Assembly: GCF_000143415.4 (NCBI RefSeq)
Contig: NW_003314273.1
Coordinates: forward strand, 165,848 to 229,847
DNA from: Selaginella moellendorffii
Taxonomy: Eukaryota > Streptophyta > Lycopodiopsida > Selaginellales > Selaginellaceae
DNA: 64,000 nt
Reading direction: 5' to 3'
Part shown: positions 1-12,105 of the stretch, one piece after another
How the letters are laid out: every line of letters begins with the position of its first letter
Position numbering within the stretch: the stretch's first letter is position 1
The notes under the pieces: model-generated
What the model was told of the DNA's origin: nothing
Seen by the model: the letters and a program-made list of their open reading frames with translations, nothing else
Database searches by the model: none
Program-made: the position numbers and the translations under genes

Positions 1-339
1 GATGGGCGCTTCCAAATGCCCCATGAGCTCCCAGTCGTAGTCATTGATCAAAACGAGAACTCCGGGCCTCCTGGAGAAATGCAACCGTGAGAATCCAAGC
101 GAGAGTTTAGCAGTGAGAAACTCACACGGATTTGCCTTTGAGGAACATCTCTTGTCTCTCCTTGAGCAGATTTTCTCGAATCCAAACCAGGAGCTTCTCG
201 ACTGTGATCTACAAAGGAAGAACTTGGTGGCCAAAGACTCAAAAGTTTCGATTCCTACCTCGTTCGAATCCAAATCCACTTCGTGGCACTTGACAGATCC
301 AAACAGTAACTCCAATCCTCCCCTGGAATGCGCCCACAT
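1..339 (-). CDS. URM1: URM1, ubiquitin-related modifier 1 (partial, C-terminus off window)
   Basis: URM1 is a small beta-grasp protein that acts as sulfur carrier in tRNA wobble-uridine thiolation and as a ubiquitin-like modifier in the cytosol. I read three exons on the minus strand: 339-259, 208-126 and 70 to beyond base 1, with GT-AG introns of 50 and 55 nt that keep the frame. The encoded segments RGGLELLFGS, LLKERQEMFLKGKSV and RPGVLVLINDYDWELMG match the URM1 family in order; the C-terminal HGG tail that gets thiocarboxylated lies outside the window. The start ATG at 339 sits eight codons before the conserved GGLELL strand, slightly shorter than usual. It is transcribed divergently from the zinc-finger gene at 995. 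The identification rests on recalled family motifs and consistent intron phases. Confidence 0.88.
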   Translation of the reverse strand, partial: MWAHSRGGLELLFGSVKCHEVDLDSNEVGIETFESLATKFFLCRSQSRSSWFGFEKICSRRDKRCSSKANPCEFLTAKLSLGFSRLHFSRRPGVLVLINDYDWELMGHLEAPI

Positions 340-994
340 TGACAACCCCGCACAACTCAAAACCGCGCTTACTTGAATTCCAAGTTGAGCCTCATTGCCA
401 AGAGCCCTAGACCGCGAACGGTCACGATCAACGGAATCCAATAAAGCTAATCAGCGAATGTTCCTTTCGCGAACCGGGCCCGTACGCCACGTAGCACGTA
501 TTGGTCATTGCCACCTGTCATTTTTCTAGTGGATGTGATGACGCCACTTGGCCATCAACCGACATTTTGAGCTTTTGGGCCTTAAATGTACGGGCGGTCA
601 CAAATTGGAGGATTCGGACACCGTATAGCACGTCAATGACGTGCCGGCTTTTATCTCACTGCGACCTTCTAGAAATTTCCAACCCGTCAGTCTGGGAGAC
701 GAATATTCGATAATACGGCGTATGAGTGTGAGCTACGAACGATTGAATATATAAAGGCCGCTTGTTTTGTTTTTGTGCTGATCTTGTTCTCTCGTGTGTT
801 TAGTGACTCGCATTTTTTGTTCTTGGCGATCTCTCAGGAATCGAGCGTCTTTTTCCAGGGAATCGACGCGATAGGGATCGGATTCCCACGCGCACAAGCC
901 GCGGCGGGGTTTGGGATCTAGAGGCGTGTGATTTGGCCGCGGGATTTTGGAGCGAGGGTTTCGTAGGTGGAATCCCTCGGATCGAGGGAGCGCA
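340..994. promoter_or_regulatory. Shared 5' region of divergent URM1 and zinc-finger genes
   Basis: No coding segment is evident in these 655 bases, which separate two divergent start codons. A TATA-like stretch is visible on the plus strand near 748. Everything else is inference from gene orientation. Confidence 0.5.
748..755 (+). promoter_or_regulatory. Probable TATA box of the zinc-finger gene
   Basis: TATATAAA followed by a GC-rich stretch, about 245 bases upstream of the ATG at 995, leaves room for a 5' untranslated region of about 210 bases. This is a sequence match only. Confidence 0.5.
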
Positions 995-1753
995 ATGGAG
1001 CGGCCGCAGCAGCGGCAGCATCAGCAGCACCAGGCGGCCAGGCATTGTCGGCCTAGCGGCAAGGAGTGCAGTATGTGCGGCGATGTTGGATTCCAGAAGG
1101 AGCTCTTCCGCTGTTCGTCGTGCCGGCAGCGCTACCAGCACAGGTAAATCCATCGCTAGAAGGAAATTTCGAGAGATTACGGTTTGGTTTCTTGTTCTTC
1201 CAGGTACTGCAGTAGCTTGTACCCCAAGTTGCCGCCGGATTCCAGCCAGATGATGTGCGACTGGTGTGTATCGAAGCAGCCGAGGAGAGATAGAGATGGG
1301 CACCAGCAGGAACAGGCGGTTGATGGATTCAAGGCGCCCGGCAGTGTGACCGCCACACGGTCGAGCGTCCAGAGCCCGCTGGATTGCCTACTGCAGGCCG
1401 CGGAGAACCTAGAGAAGTTTAGTGTGAAGAAGCAGGCCAGGAAGGAAGGATCGCCGTGTAGCGAGGCAAATGTAGTGATTCCCCCAGGTAGAGAGATCAA
1501 GCCCAAGCCGCTGGTCCACAAGAGGAAGAGGTGCTCAGATCTGGACATGTCCAAGCAGGATCATCACCAGGAACAGCAGGAGCTTCTCAAGAGCCATCAC
1601 CACCACAAGCTAAAATCGCCCACTTGCAACGCTGCTACCCCAGGTCACTCGAAGCCACCGATGAGCCCGGGCTATAGCCACGGTTTCCAGTTCTCTCCAT
1701 CCAAAGCCGGTGTTGGGAGACGGTACAGGCTCTTGTCGGAGGTACTTTGTTGA
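995..1753 (+). CDS. Plant PHD/FYVE-like zinc-finger protein
   Basis: Two exons, 995-1143 and 1204-1753, with a 60-nt GT-AG intron, give 232 residues. Residues about 20-75 form a cysteine/histidine cluster: CSMCGDVGF, LFRCSSCRQRYQH, YCSSLYP and CDWC, spaced like the plant RING/FYVE/PHD superfamily proteins that begin C-x2-CGD-x-GF. The intron falls inside the finger, just after QH. The remainder is low-complexity and basic, with an RKRCS patch that could be a nuclear signal, and ends with RRYRLLSEVLC, resembling the short conserved tail I recall for this family. The likely role is a nuclear zinc-binding protein; the biochemical function is not known to me. The start is the first in-frame ATG after the upstream stop. 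Confidence 0.8.
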
Positions 1754-4700
1754 GTGATCGTGATCTTTGAGTTGGGTTGCCTCAAACAGGCAAAAACTTT
1801 GGCCTTGCTAGATCGACCGGGGTTGACCGCTTGATCGAATCGGTGATCCGCTCAGCAGCTAACTTGGATCCATGATTCATCCTTCCGTGGCGGTGTCGCT
1901 ACCAGGTTTGGTGATTTCCTGGAGACTTTGTGGTGACAAAACAGGCTTTCCTGGGCTACTCCCAAGTCTACTACTGGATCCTGCAGGCAGATAGCAGCTT
2001 TGGGGTGATGATGCTGGAAAAATTTTGGGTAACTTGGGGAGGGGCTGGAAGAACTTCTCAGTGGAATACACACAGCTTTGGTTTTGGGCTTTGTTTAGTC
2101 GGTGCTAGCTAGCGTAGGACAACGAGGAACGGTCGATGTGGACTCTAATCTAACGGGGAGTGGTAGTCTGTTCCTTGTCTGACTGGCTGTTCATCACATC
2201 TTTGTAAATTCGATGCTAACTTTCCTCCTTATAAACAAGTGATGTAAATGTTCCATAAAGAATATGAGGAGCGAACACAAATAATTCTGCTAGATCTGGG
2301 TATAAAATGGGATTTTGTTAGCTGGCTGGAAGATCTCTCTGAGCGAACACGGGCTGCTTGGCCGCGAGTTACGAAAGTAAAGGAAGTGGCATGAAGACCT
2401 GACGAAGATAAATGAAAATTCTACGGCTCTTTCTGCTAAGATTGTTCTTTAAATTTATGATTCAGGGTTAGTCAAGAATATTTAAAATATTCTTTAATCC
2501 AACGGTTGTGATTTTATGCTCTTAACTCTTCCCTAATTCATTTATAATCAATATTTATTATTAATAATCTTGTTTACCACTAATGTTATAGCAAGAAAAG
2601 TTTACAATCCATTTAGAGATGATTTAAGCTGGTAATGTATGAAGACCACTAGTTCAATTCAAAACCAAAATTTAATGCAAGAAACTAAAAATAAAAAAAC
2701 ATTGCTGTGCATTTTTGGTTTGCTCAATAGTAGTGTTATTCCTATTTATTAATCCAATTGATCAAATATAATTTTATAAATGTTTATAATATATAAACAT
2801 AAGATTACCATTAGATAGTAGAATATACTAGAATGTACTAGAAAGTTTAGAAAATTTTATACATTCTAAATATGTTTATAAATTATAAATAAAAGATTAA
2901 TCTAGATAAATAATAACCATTAAATTTTAAAATATCCGAAAATATCTAAACATATTCTAGGTATATCCACTATCATTTCAGTCACTTACAATTCTGCTTA
3001 AGCAAACCAAAAAGGAAATCTAGAAAAGCCCATAGGAGCTTCACCCATAGGAGGCACCAAGATTTTGATTCTGGTCATGAATCTAGTATTAGTTTCCACT
3101 AGGGCTAGAGTCATTCATTAGAGGCAGTAGGCTTACATAACTCAATCTTCTAATATTTCAACTTAGGGATCTCTCAATAAAAAATTACTTCCTTTTGACA
3201 TTTTTTTTTTTCTACCATTTCTTGATTTCTTTCTTTCTAGTACTTCATTTGTATGTGTGTGTCTACCTCTTGGATTGCTGTGAACTCCAATGAACAGCTC
3301 CAATGTTTAAAAGAATCAATGGAGCCTTGCCACTTTCAAGTATTTGCAAAGAGTTTATTTTCTCATAAAAGTGCTAAAGTGATCGTTGTGATTGATCCAT
3401 ATGCTTAGTATTTCTGTAAACATCAAGCAAGCAAGTCTCTCTCTAACCTGAGGTACATCTTGATGTGAATCCTTACTAAAACTTGGATTTCAGCATACAT
3501 TTGCATATTGTGATTATGTAGTGTTATGTGTTTACGCACAAGAAATTGAGATAATAAATTATTTTGTCAATTTGCAGAACTAAATATCCCAAGATGCCCA
3601 ATAGTAAAGCTAGCTTGACAAGATTTACATTCAGTTTTCTAAACTCCAGTTTCCAATTGTTTTTATAGGCTAAATTTGTGATTGAGCAAATAGATTTTGT
3701 ATAAATATGAATAACTCATTTTCATTAAAAGAACCAAAACAAAAAAACTATTCTTGTATAGTATTGCAAATTATTTCATTTTTGGAATTGTGAAATAGTA
3801 AGTGTTTAGCATTTAATTGATTTCAAAATGAAATGAAAACTATAAATTAATAAAAAGTTCTTTATTGGTTGAAGTTTTCAGAATTTTTTAGTTTTTAAAG
3901 ATATCAGTTACTTTTAAGTAAATAAAACCATCATTTGCATAATAAAATTAATATAAATTTCAAATTTCTTAATAAATTTATCATATTAAGAAGACAAATT
4001 TGAAATAATTAGAAGACATATAAATAAAATAAAACTAATTCATATAATAAATTTTAAAAGGTGTTAATAATTATGATTTATATTATAAAATTTGATATTG
4101 AACTTGATTTTTGTAAATGATAATAAAGTAAAACAAAAAAAGCTATTTTTATAATTAATTAAAATATATTTCTTCAAAGCTGTTAAAAATTCAACACTTT
4201 TGATGGATGTTAGTGCTAAAATTGGATGTAAAGATGTTTTAAATGATTTTATTTTTCTTATAACATTTGATATTATATGTTCAAATACTGTTTATAATAT
4301 AATTCTTTACCATATAATTATTATTTAAATAAATTTGAATAATTTTATGTTTCTTAATAAAATTGATATTACATGTTCAAACACTTATTTAAATATATAT
4401 TTTTACTATAGAATTGTTCATAAAATAAATAATTATATTACATTTGTAAACAAGTGTTAAAGCATATCATTTAAAAAATATTTAATTTGAAACTTTAAAA
4501 TATAGTCTATTCAAAAACTTATTATAGTATATTTCTTTACCATAAATTGTTTTTTACAAATATATTACAGTTATATAAGGAAACAAAATTAATATAGATT
4601 CTAGTTTTTGTATTTCATTTCAGCATTTTACATTTAGATTTACATATTTAATACATTACTTAATGAATTGCATGTAAAGAATATACCTAGAATATCTAAG

Positions 4701-6297
4701 TACATTCTAGGATATTCCCGCATTCTTAAATTCATGGAAATTTTATTTTTGATGCATGTTAAACGGTAGGAATTGAAATTCTGACATTTTAAAACTTCAT
4801 ATTATCCTCCAAGTTAAAAGGATTCACACTAACATGTTAAATAAAACCATGTAAACCTTAAATAAAGTCATTAAACTTCTGAAAATAACATCATTAACAT
4901 AGGAAGTTTACGCCCGATGCTATGCAATCTAAATAAGCACCTACCCTCATTAGGTGTTACACACGTATGCTAAGAAGTATATTACAATATAAATTAAAAG
5001 ACAAACCTAGTGCATGATTTGAAACTCAGTTTGTTATTATATATTATCAATGCATATTGCTAAATATTTTAAACAATTACAGCTTTGGGTGCTGGAACCA
5101 AAAGCAACATGCAATGCTTGTGGAAGTATTGTTTTCTAAAGGCCAGGAACCGTGCACAAGTTTCCAGGAGCTTGCATGGTGGAGTTGAAATGTTCTTCAA
5201 GAACAAACAAGGATGTAAGTTTTCTTAGTCCTGTTGGATCGATGCCACAAAGCCTTTGGCTTCCATACGCTTGAAGAGCTCTATGGCGAGTTAGATTCTT
5301 TAGTGCTCTAAGAGTACTGTGGTTTGTCATCTTCCATCCTTCTTCTCTGGAGGAACCACACTGCTCCGCTTTTTATCGGCTCTTTCTCTCATTCTCTCTT
5401 CCTAGTTGCTTTGTTTACTACCTTACCATTCACTACATGTCCAACTTATGTCTCTCCCACGTCAATGCAAGCCCCGAACGTCGCAATGAAAACCTTCCTC
5501 CCCTATGCATGAAAACATCAACAGCTCCCTCTGTTTTGACCTTACTTTATTGGATTGTATTTGTGGATTTGCTCCAACTCCCTTGAAATTTTTTATCGCA
5601 TCTTCCACAATTCCCATTCCACTAGGGAATTTTCTGCGTAGTCGTGAGCACAGCTGATTGTGGCTAGATTTCTCCTTCTCTAGCTGAATCCCATTCTGAT
5701 AGATTTATCTTTTCAATCGTGCCAGTTCGAGCACGCGTTGAAAATAGCTATGTTCACACACACACAAAACATCAAAACACTTTATAAAACAAGTTCAGAA
5801 TGTTGGTTACGTACTTATTATGATTAATCAGTTTGGAAGCTTGTTATTGTTGTTTGTGTGTCTGCTTCTAACTCCTTTTATAAAGTCACTAGCACCATCC
5901 TAGCACTTGAAATTAACAGTGCTGCGGTCGCATAACTATAGGCCGCAAGAAGGACGCTTCCTTGCTGCTAACTCCCTGGGCCTTCCATCCATTTCACCTA
6001 ACGCCCCGGGCCTTCCATCCATTTCACCGCCTCTGCAACTCCTATGCCCCACTATTACACACGATTTCTATCTGTCTATCTAGAGCTGGCATCTTGCCAA
6101 GAAGTCTTTGTTCATATTTCTTAGCTTTTCAAAAATTGCAAGCTATCTCGTCATTTTCAAACACCATGTGTCTTCCACGTAAACTTGAGGACCAAGTCGC
6201 AAAAGGACTGTAACTCTCAGTGATTTATCCTATGAACCACCGTGGATCCTCTAGCCTAAAATTTAAGGATCACATTCTTTCCTTTCTGTGGATTGGG
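1754..6297. other. AT-rich intergenic stretch, no gene recognised
   Basis: After the 3' flank of the zinc-finger gene (to about 2300) the sequence becomes strongly AT-rich to about 5080, with no reading frame over 100 codons and no recognisable protein. It is probably decayed repeat DNA. From about 5090 to 6297 base composition is more balanced; it holds a short tandem duplication at 5968 but I see no exon with conserved motifs. It probably includes the promoter of the oxidase gene. Confidence 0.6.
5968..6027. repeat. 30-bp tandem duplication
   Basis: Two adjacent 30-base units (5968-5997 and 5998-6027) differ at two positions; both contain GGGCCTTCCATCCATTTCAC. They lie upstream of the multicopper oxidase gene. 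No function is evident. Confidence 0.85.
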
Positions 6298-8134
6298 ATG
6301 GCGGTCCAAAAACTGGTGTTGCTTGCGGTTGTAGCAGCTTGCATCTTTGCAATCACAGGAGCCCAGAATGCAACGCAGCAGTGCCTCAACTTGGATGCCT
6401 CCCCTGTTTTGGAAAGATTCGTTGATCATGTTCCAGTTATGCGAAGAATCAATCTCACCAGAACAAGCAGCTCAAGGCCACTCATCATCCGCGCATTCAA
6501 AGTCCAGAGGGTAAAAAACTATGCCACAAATCGTCATGAAAGTTCTTTCTTTGTTTTCTATTTTCCAGAAACTCCACAGGGATTTACCACCCACAACCGT
6601 GTACGCTTTTGGCAGAACCTCCGCGCAAGCCTCGGTGCCAGGCCCAACCCTCGTAGCATTCAAGAACAAGCGAGCTTTCGTGCGCTGGTCGAACAACATC
6701 ACCGATGCCAATCACTTGCTCGCTGTCGATCCCACGCTGGACCGCGCCCAGCCCCGAGTTGGAGTTCCACTCGTCGTCCATCTCCACGGAGGAGAGACCG
6801 CGCCCCCCTACGACGGCCACCCGGATGCCTGGATCACAAATGGTGGCGAGCGAGGCCCGAATTTCACCACCAACGTCTTCCGGTACGACAATGCGCAGCC
6901 CTCCACTCTGCTCTGGTACCACGATCACTCCTTCGGCTACACGCGCTTGAGCGTCGCCGCTGGCCTCGCGGGACTCTATCACATCATCGGAAACGATGAT
7001 CCCTCCTGGCTCCCGGGATCGCTCAGGGAGAACAGCGATGGCAGCCAGAACCCATTCATCCACGACTTGGTCCTCCAGGATCGCCAGTTCTTCCCCAACG
7101 GCAGCATCAACTATCCCACCCTGGGATTCCCGCCGACAGCCTCTGTCCATCCAAACTGGTGCCCGGACTACTTTGGCGACACCATGCTCGTCAATGGCAT
7201 GATCTGGCCATACTTGAACGTCTCGCGGGGCGTCCATCGCTTCCACTTCCTCAACGCTGGGAACTCGCGCTTCTTCCTCCTCAACTTGAATCACTCCAGC
7301 CTCGCCTTCTTCAAGATTGGATCCGATGGCGGGCTGCTGACCACTCCAGTCCGGCAGACGACGCTCAACCTGGGTCCATCCGAGCGAGCCGACGTCCTGA
7401 TCGATTTCTCGAGCTTGCGAGTGGGAGAAAACGTAACCATCACAAACACCGCCACCTCCGCCTTCGACGCGGGCAAGGGAAACAACCAGTCGGTGTTCAT
7501 GTTTCGTGTCACAAGCTTCCCGCCGTCCAACGCAATGCTCCCATCTAACACGATCGATCCGGCCATGGCCAACCTCACGGTTGCGGAGACGATCCTCGCC
7601 ACCACCGGCTTCAACATCTCTGCCGCCAACGTGACCGGCGTCCGCCGCCGCCAGTTCGTGATCAGCTTCAACCCCACGGTGGGGACGATCTTCTCGGACG
7701 CCAACCGCACGTTCCGCAGCCCGGTGACCGAGATCGTGCCGCTCTACACGAACGAGATCTGGGAGTTCGTCAACACCTTTACCAACGGGGATCACCCGAT
7801 ACACATCCACTTGATCAATTTCTTCGCGCTGGATCAGCAGAACTACGATGTGGCGAACTTCATTCGGGGGGCGTGTAGCGTCAATACTCCGTTTCTCGAT
7901 CCGACGAGCTGCTTCACAGGGAATCCTCTGGCGCCGGACGTGGATCACTTTGGATGGAAGGACACGGCGCTGGTGAAGGCGAACCTCGTGACACGATTCT
8001 TCGTGCCCTTCCGCCCGCGCGAGGCGACCCGGTTCGCGTTTGACCCGACTATATCTCCTGGGTATGTGTGGCATTGTCATCTCCTGGAGCACGAGGACAA
8101 TGAGATGATGCGGCCATTGTTGTTCACGAATTAA
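6298..8134 (+). CDS. LPR1-like multicopper oxidase (secreted ferroxidase type)
   Basis: Two exons (6298-6510, 6569-8134; 58-nt intron) encode 592 residues. The ATG at 6298 opens a clear signal peptide (MAVQKLVLLAVVAACIFA), so the product should enter the secretory pathway. Copper-binding motifs appear in the expected order: HLHGG, WYHDH, HPIHIHL and, at the C-terminus, HCHLLEHEDNEMM, which supplies type-1 and trinuclear copper ligands. The context KLHRDLPPTTVYAFG and VPGPTL matches plant LPR1/LPR2, which derive from CotA-like bacterial oxidases and oxidise ferrous iron in the cell wall during phosphate sensing. Several N-x-S/T sites fit a glycoprotein. Length fits LPR proteins (about 580). 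A bilirubin-oxidase-like or laccase-like substrate cannot be excluded from sequence. The long antisense frame is a composition shadow. Confidence 0.93.
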
Positions 8135-8379
8135 GTACTCTTCTATTTAACATTGCACCTAAGTTCTTGGGGATGAATAGAATGGTGAGTGTGTGCTATC
8201 AAGAAGAACATAGGTCAAGAAAATGTTTGCAGAGAAGTTTCCTCACTAAAACATTTCGCGATAGACTTGACGATATGCCAAACACTATAGAACTTTCTTT
8301 ACAGCCAGGAATTTTGAGGTCTCTTTTACGACTATAGATCACAAAAATGTCTTGCAACGTAGCCTACCTAGCATGACCA

Positions 8380-8451
8380 GTCGTTGTAGTATAGTGGTAA
8401 GTATTTCCGCCTGTCACGCGGACGACCCGGGTTCGATCCCCGGCAACGGCG
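8380..8451 (+). tRNA. tRNA-Asp (anticodon GTC)
   Basis: A complete cloverleaf is visible. The acceptor stem GTCGTTG pairs with CAACGGC, the anticodon stem TCCGC pairs with GCGGA, the anticodon GTC is at 8413-8415, and the T arm contains GGTTCGATCC. Base 8451 (G) is the discriminator. The A-box (TAGTATAGTGG) and B-box (GGTTCGATCC) promoters are internal. There is no intron. It lies 271 bases before the EDR2-like start. Confidence 0.97.
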
Positions 8452-8458
8452 TTCTCTA

Positions 8459-8462
8459 TTTT
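8459..8462 (+). terminator. Pol III terminator of tRNA-Asp
   Basis: A TTTT run begins eight bases after the tRNA end, the usual spacing for RNA polymerase III termination. Confidence 0.7.
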
Positions 8463-8722
8463 CTAGTTTTTAATTTTGGCCACCTTTAGGCTTTTTCTTC
8501 TTTTGACACGTTGAAAGTTCGATTCGCTGCTGACTCGAGCTTGCGCCTACGACGACTAAAAAACCCTCCCGGGCGATGGAGGCGGGCGAGAAAGATTTCG
8601 CGGAGCGCCTCACGCGGTATTCCAGCTCTAGGTAGTGTAGCTCTCGTGTCGGTGCGCCAGCGCTTTGCCCTTGGCGCGGCGAGGATCGAGAGGATCAAGA
8701 AGGATCGAGGGAGAGAGCGGCG

Positions 8723-11700
8723 ATGGATTCTACCAAAATTGAGGGCTGGCTCTATGTAATCCAACCTCACAGGCTCAGGATCCGCTTCCCCAGGAAGCGC
8801 TACTTCGTTCTCGAGGGCCGCCAGGCTACTTGTTACAAATCCAAGCCCATCCACGATGGCGAGAAGGTAAAATTTCCTCTTCTCTCTCTATCTCTTGGAT
8901 TGATTAATGTTTTGTGAGTTTGTTCTTGTGATGATGCATTGTTCTTGTTCTACAGCAATCTTTGAAAAAGGGCGTTATTCAGCCATACACTAAAGTCGTT
9001 GACAATGGAAGGGAGAATATCCATGGCCAGGTGATTGAGAGATTTCCTTTATTCTCTCCTCTTGCATTGCTGCTGGGCTGAGGAAGAATTTTGCACAGGT
9101 TTTGCATACCTTCACTCTCTCCGATCCAAGCTTTGATCAACAACAAATGAAGGTTTGAGAGTCCCTCTTTCTTTCGTTCTTCGGTCTTTGTTGGTTGTGA
9201 ACTTGCTTATGAGATGCTTTGCTATAGCTCGCGGCACGGACTGCTGAAGAAGCAGCAAAATGGATGTCCGCTTTTAGGGACGCTGCAAGTGTAAGGTGAA
9301 AATGGACTCGCGTTGCGGTTTTACTAACAGACATGCCGACCTTTGTCCTAGAGCCAAGCTCCCCTCAGGCAAAACTTGGCAGTTCCGAAAAGAAAGCCAT
9401 ATTTTAGGTGCGTCCTGTCCATTTCTTCTGCCAACTTGTTACATTTTTAATGCGAAATTCTGGCTCTTCCCCAGATTTTTTGAACGAGGGCGAGAGGGAG
9501 GCCAAGGTAATTGATATGCTCTAAGACAGTTTAACGTAACTCTTTACTTTCTCTACAGAAGTTCCTGATTGGACTGGCTTTTGGACTTCCATGAGGGAGC
9601 AAGGAGACGTCATTGCAGAATCGCCTTGGAAAATTCTTGGCTGTAAGAATGGTGAGTGGCTTTACTTCTTCCCGAGGACGTTCTGATAACCATGTACCAG
9701 GCCTGAGGTTATTCCGGGAGTCTTCGAAATCAAAGGGGAGATTTACAAGTAAGGTACCAGCAATATTTGATCAGCAGATTCAGCAGTCTTGCTGCCTTTG
9801 CTCAACAATAGAGTGCAGTTTGCAGATGACCATCCCGCGATTATGGCTGTTGGAGTTGTAAAAGCACCTTGTGAGTCCGTTTTCGATACCGTTATGGCGT
9901 TGGGAGATTCACGCGCAGAGTAAGACGTGTGTGTTTGCGGTTGCAGACCCAACAGTGTGCGTATCCTCAGGTGGGATTTTTGCTACTCAACGGGACGAAT
10001 TGTGGAGCGCATAGATGGTCATACAGATATCGTTCACAAGCAGCTGCGTAGAAAATGGCTCCCCGGGTAAGTTTGTCGCTGCATTGTTGATATAATATAA
10101 TGCTTTCGAGTTTAGACACATGCGCGGGCGAGATTTGTTATTTCATAGATATTGGCGCCGTGAATATGATGGTTCATATGGTAAGCTTTTGATAATTATT
10201 CTGACCATGGATACTATACTCTGTCCTTGCCTCCTTTTCGCAGTAATTTTGTATCGTTCAGTGAGCCGCAAGGACTGCCCTACACGATCAGGAACAGTGC
10301 GGGCCAAATTAAAAAGTGAGCCGACATTCGACACTTTTCTACGGTGGGTTTAGTTTTTGGTGCTTGCAGGTGGCGGCTATGTAATATCCCCTCTGACCGG
10401 TGAAGGAGAGCAACCTGCACGGTCACTTGTCAGGCACATGTTGGAAATTGATTGGAACACCTGGAAATCTCACTTCAAACCTTCTCGTGTTCAGAAAATC
10501 ACGCTTCGCATGCTCGAGAGGATTGCTGGTATCAGTGATGTTCTCTAGTTAAAATCTGATATTCTGACGTTTTCAACTTTCAGGTTTGAGGGAACTGTAT
10601 AAAGCGAAAGTAATTGAGCCGACGTGGGTGGATGCCTCTCGGGAATTCGACGATCAAGCAGCCAAGGAAGAAAAGGAAGAAAATGAAGAACGAGCGATCG
10701 TCGTCAGCGATCAGGAACCAAAGAGTGCTCATATCGACGAGCAAGAGTCATTCCTCCGGGTGAACGACACGGACGAGTTTTTTGACGCTCCGGACGACTC
10801 CGATCAGGAAGATTTGCCCGATGACATGCTGCGTTCCGTAAGTGAGACCGAAGGCACCGAAGAATTTGAGCCTGAGACTAAATCGGTAGGAAGTATCCTT
10901 CTTTTTGCCGAGGTAATATCTCCTGCCTGTTTTTATTATAGCTTCCCAAGTTTTCAAAGACCGCAAGTTTTGTCAAGCGCATACATGCCCTTGCAGCAGC
11001 AGGTAACATCGATCATTTTTTATTTTTTATTTCCTGGTAAACTTGTTTTAACGCAGCTCACAAAAAGGGAGCTCAACCTCAAACAGAGTTCTCCTCGCGA
11101 GACGCCGAATTACTAGATCGCGAAGGCACACTTCCAAAGTCGTCCTTTTACTGCAGCTGGAGTGCGGCTGATCCGTCCACTTTCCTGATTCGTGGAAAGA
11201 ATTATTTACGGGATAATAAGAAGGTAAAGGCCAAGGAAACGCTAATGCAGCTGGTTGCAGTCGACTGGTTTACATCCAACCAACGGGAAGACCACATTGC
11301 CTCTCGGGAAAATACCTTTATGCAGGTGCGTAGTGGTCCATAAATCTTTTTGGCCACTTTTGAGCTTTATCAACTTTGCAGAAGCCTAAAGTTCGAAAGC
11401 TTGGCAGGTCGTTTTTCTTCATTGTTAATCTTCAGGTTTTGTGCTTTCTATATTACATAGCTCTCTCCATTCTGATTCTCTCGACGCAGGTCCCGGGCTC
11501 CCCGACGTACTCCCTGGTCTTTTACTACATGCTGAAACAGTCGCTCGATCAGATTCCCTTGCTGGAAAAGTTTGTGAACGGAGGTGACAGATTCCGTAGC
11601 TCAACTTTTAAGCTCATCCCTCACGTAGCAGAGGTATAAGTGCTCTATCGCACTCCGGCCTTTGCAAAAGTTAATGTGTCGTTCACAGGGCTCTTGGATT

Positions 11701-12105
11701 GTCAAGCAGAGCGTTGGAAAAACCGCCTGTCTCATTGGAGAGGCGTTAGATCTACACTACTTTCATGGGAAAAACTACCTAGAGGTAGGTAATAGTTAGT
11801 TTTTCTATGCCTGTAAAAGCCTTGGCAATTTCTTTTGCAGCTGGACGTGGATGTGGGTGCTTCATCTGTCGCTCGGGGTGTAGTGAGCCTGGTGTTTGGT
11901 TACATGAGCAAGCTGGTTGTGGAGATGGCCTTTTTGATACAGGTACTCTTTTTCAAGGCAGAATTCCTTGACCAACAAATGTAAAAACAACACCAAATTT
12001 GTGCAGGCGAACACCGAAGAGGATCTTCCAGAGATGCTACTTGGTACATGTCGTGTTTCGTCGCTGGATGTGTCCAAGGCCGTGCAGCTGAATCCATCAG
12101 CGTGA
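8723..12105 (+). CDS. EDR2L: EDR2-like protein (PH, START and DUF1336 domains)
   Basis: A 21-exon model keeps frame throughout and gives 746 residues, close to Arabidopsis EDR2 (about 718). Exons: 8723-8866, 8956-9030, 9099-9152, 9228-9290, 9352-9407, 9475-9506, 9559-9651, 9701-9748, 9787-9919, 9947-10066, 10116-10180, 10244-10315, 10370-10528, 10584-10885, 10942-11002, 11057-11325, 11382-11435, 11490-11633, 11689-11784, 11841-11942, 12007-12105. The N-terminus is a PH domain (IEGWLYVIQ, KRYFVLEG, AAKWMSAFRDA). The middle is a START lipid-binding domain (DIVHKQLRRKWLPG, RRYW-like YWRREYDGSY). After an acidic linker, DUF1336 appears (GKNYLRDNKK, GSWIVKQSVG, LVFGYMSKLVVEMAFLIQ). EDR2 binds phosphatidylinositol-4-phosphate and restrains pathogen-induced cell death; a similar role is inferred. 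The junction after 9748 needs an unusually short intron. Confidence 0.9.

Noticed and set aside
5136-5330. Short minus-strand frame with LRR-like spacing (LRALKNL, LRKLTSL)
   Set aside because: Only two leucine-rich turns in 64 codons, no flanking NB-ARC or kinase; too little to call a gene fragment.
6584-8092. 502-codon antisense frame in the multicopper oxidase exon
   Set aside because: It is Arg/Glu/Val-rich with no known motif and arises from GC-rich third positions of the sense gene, whose motifs are unmistakable.
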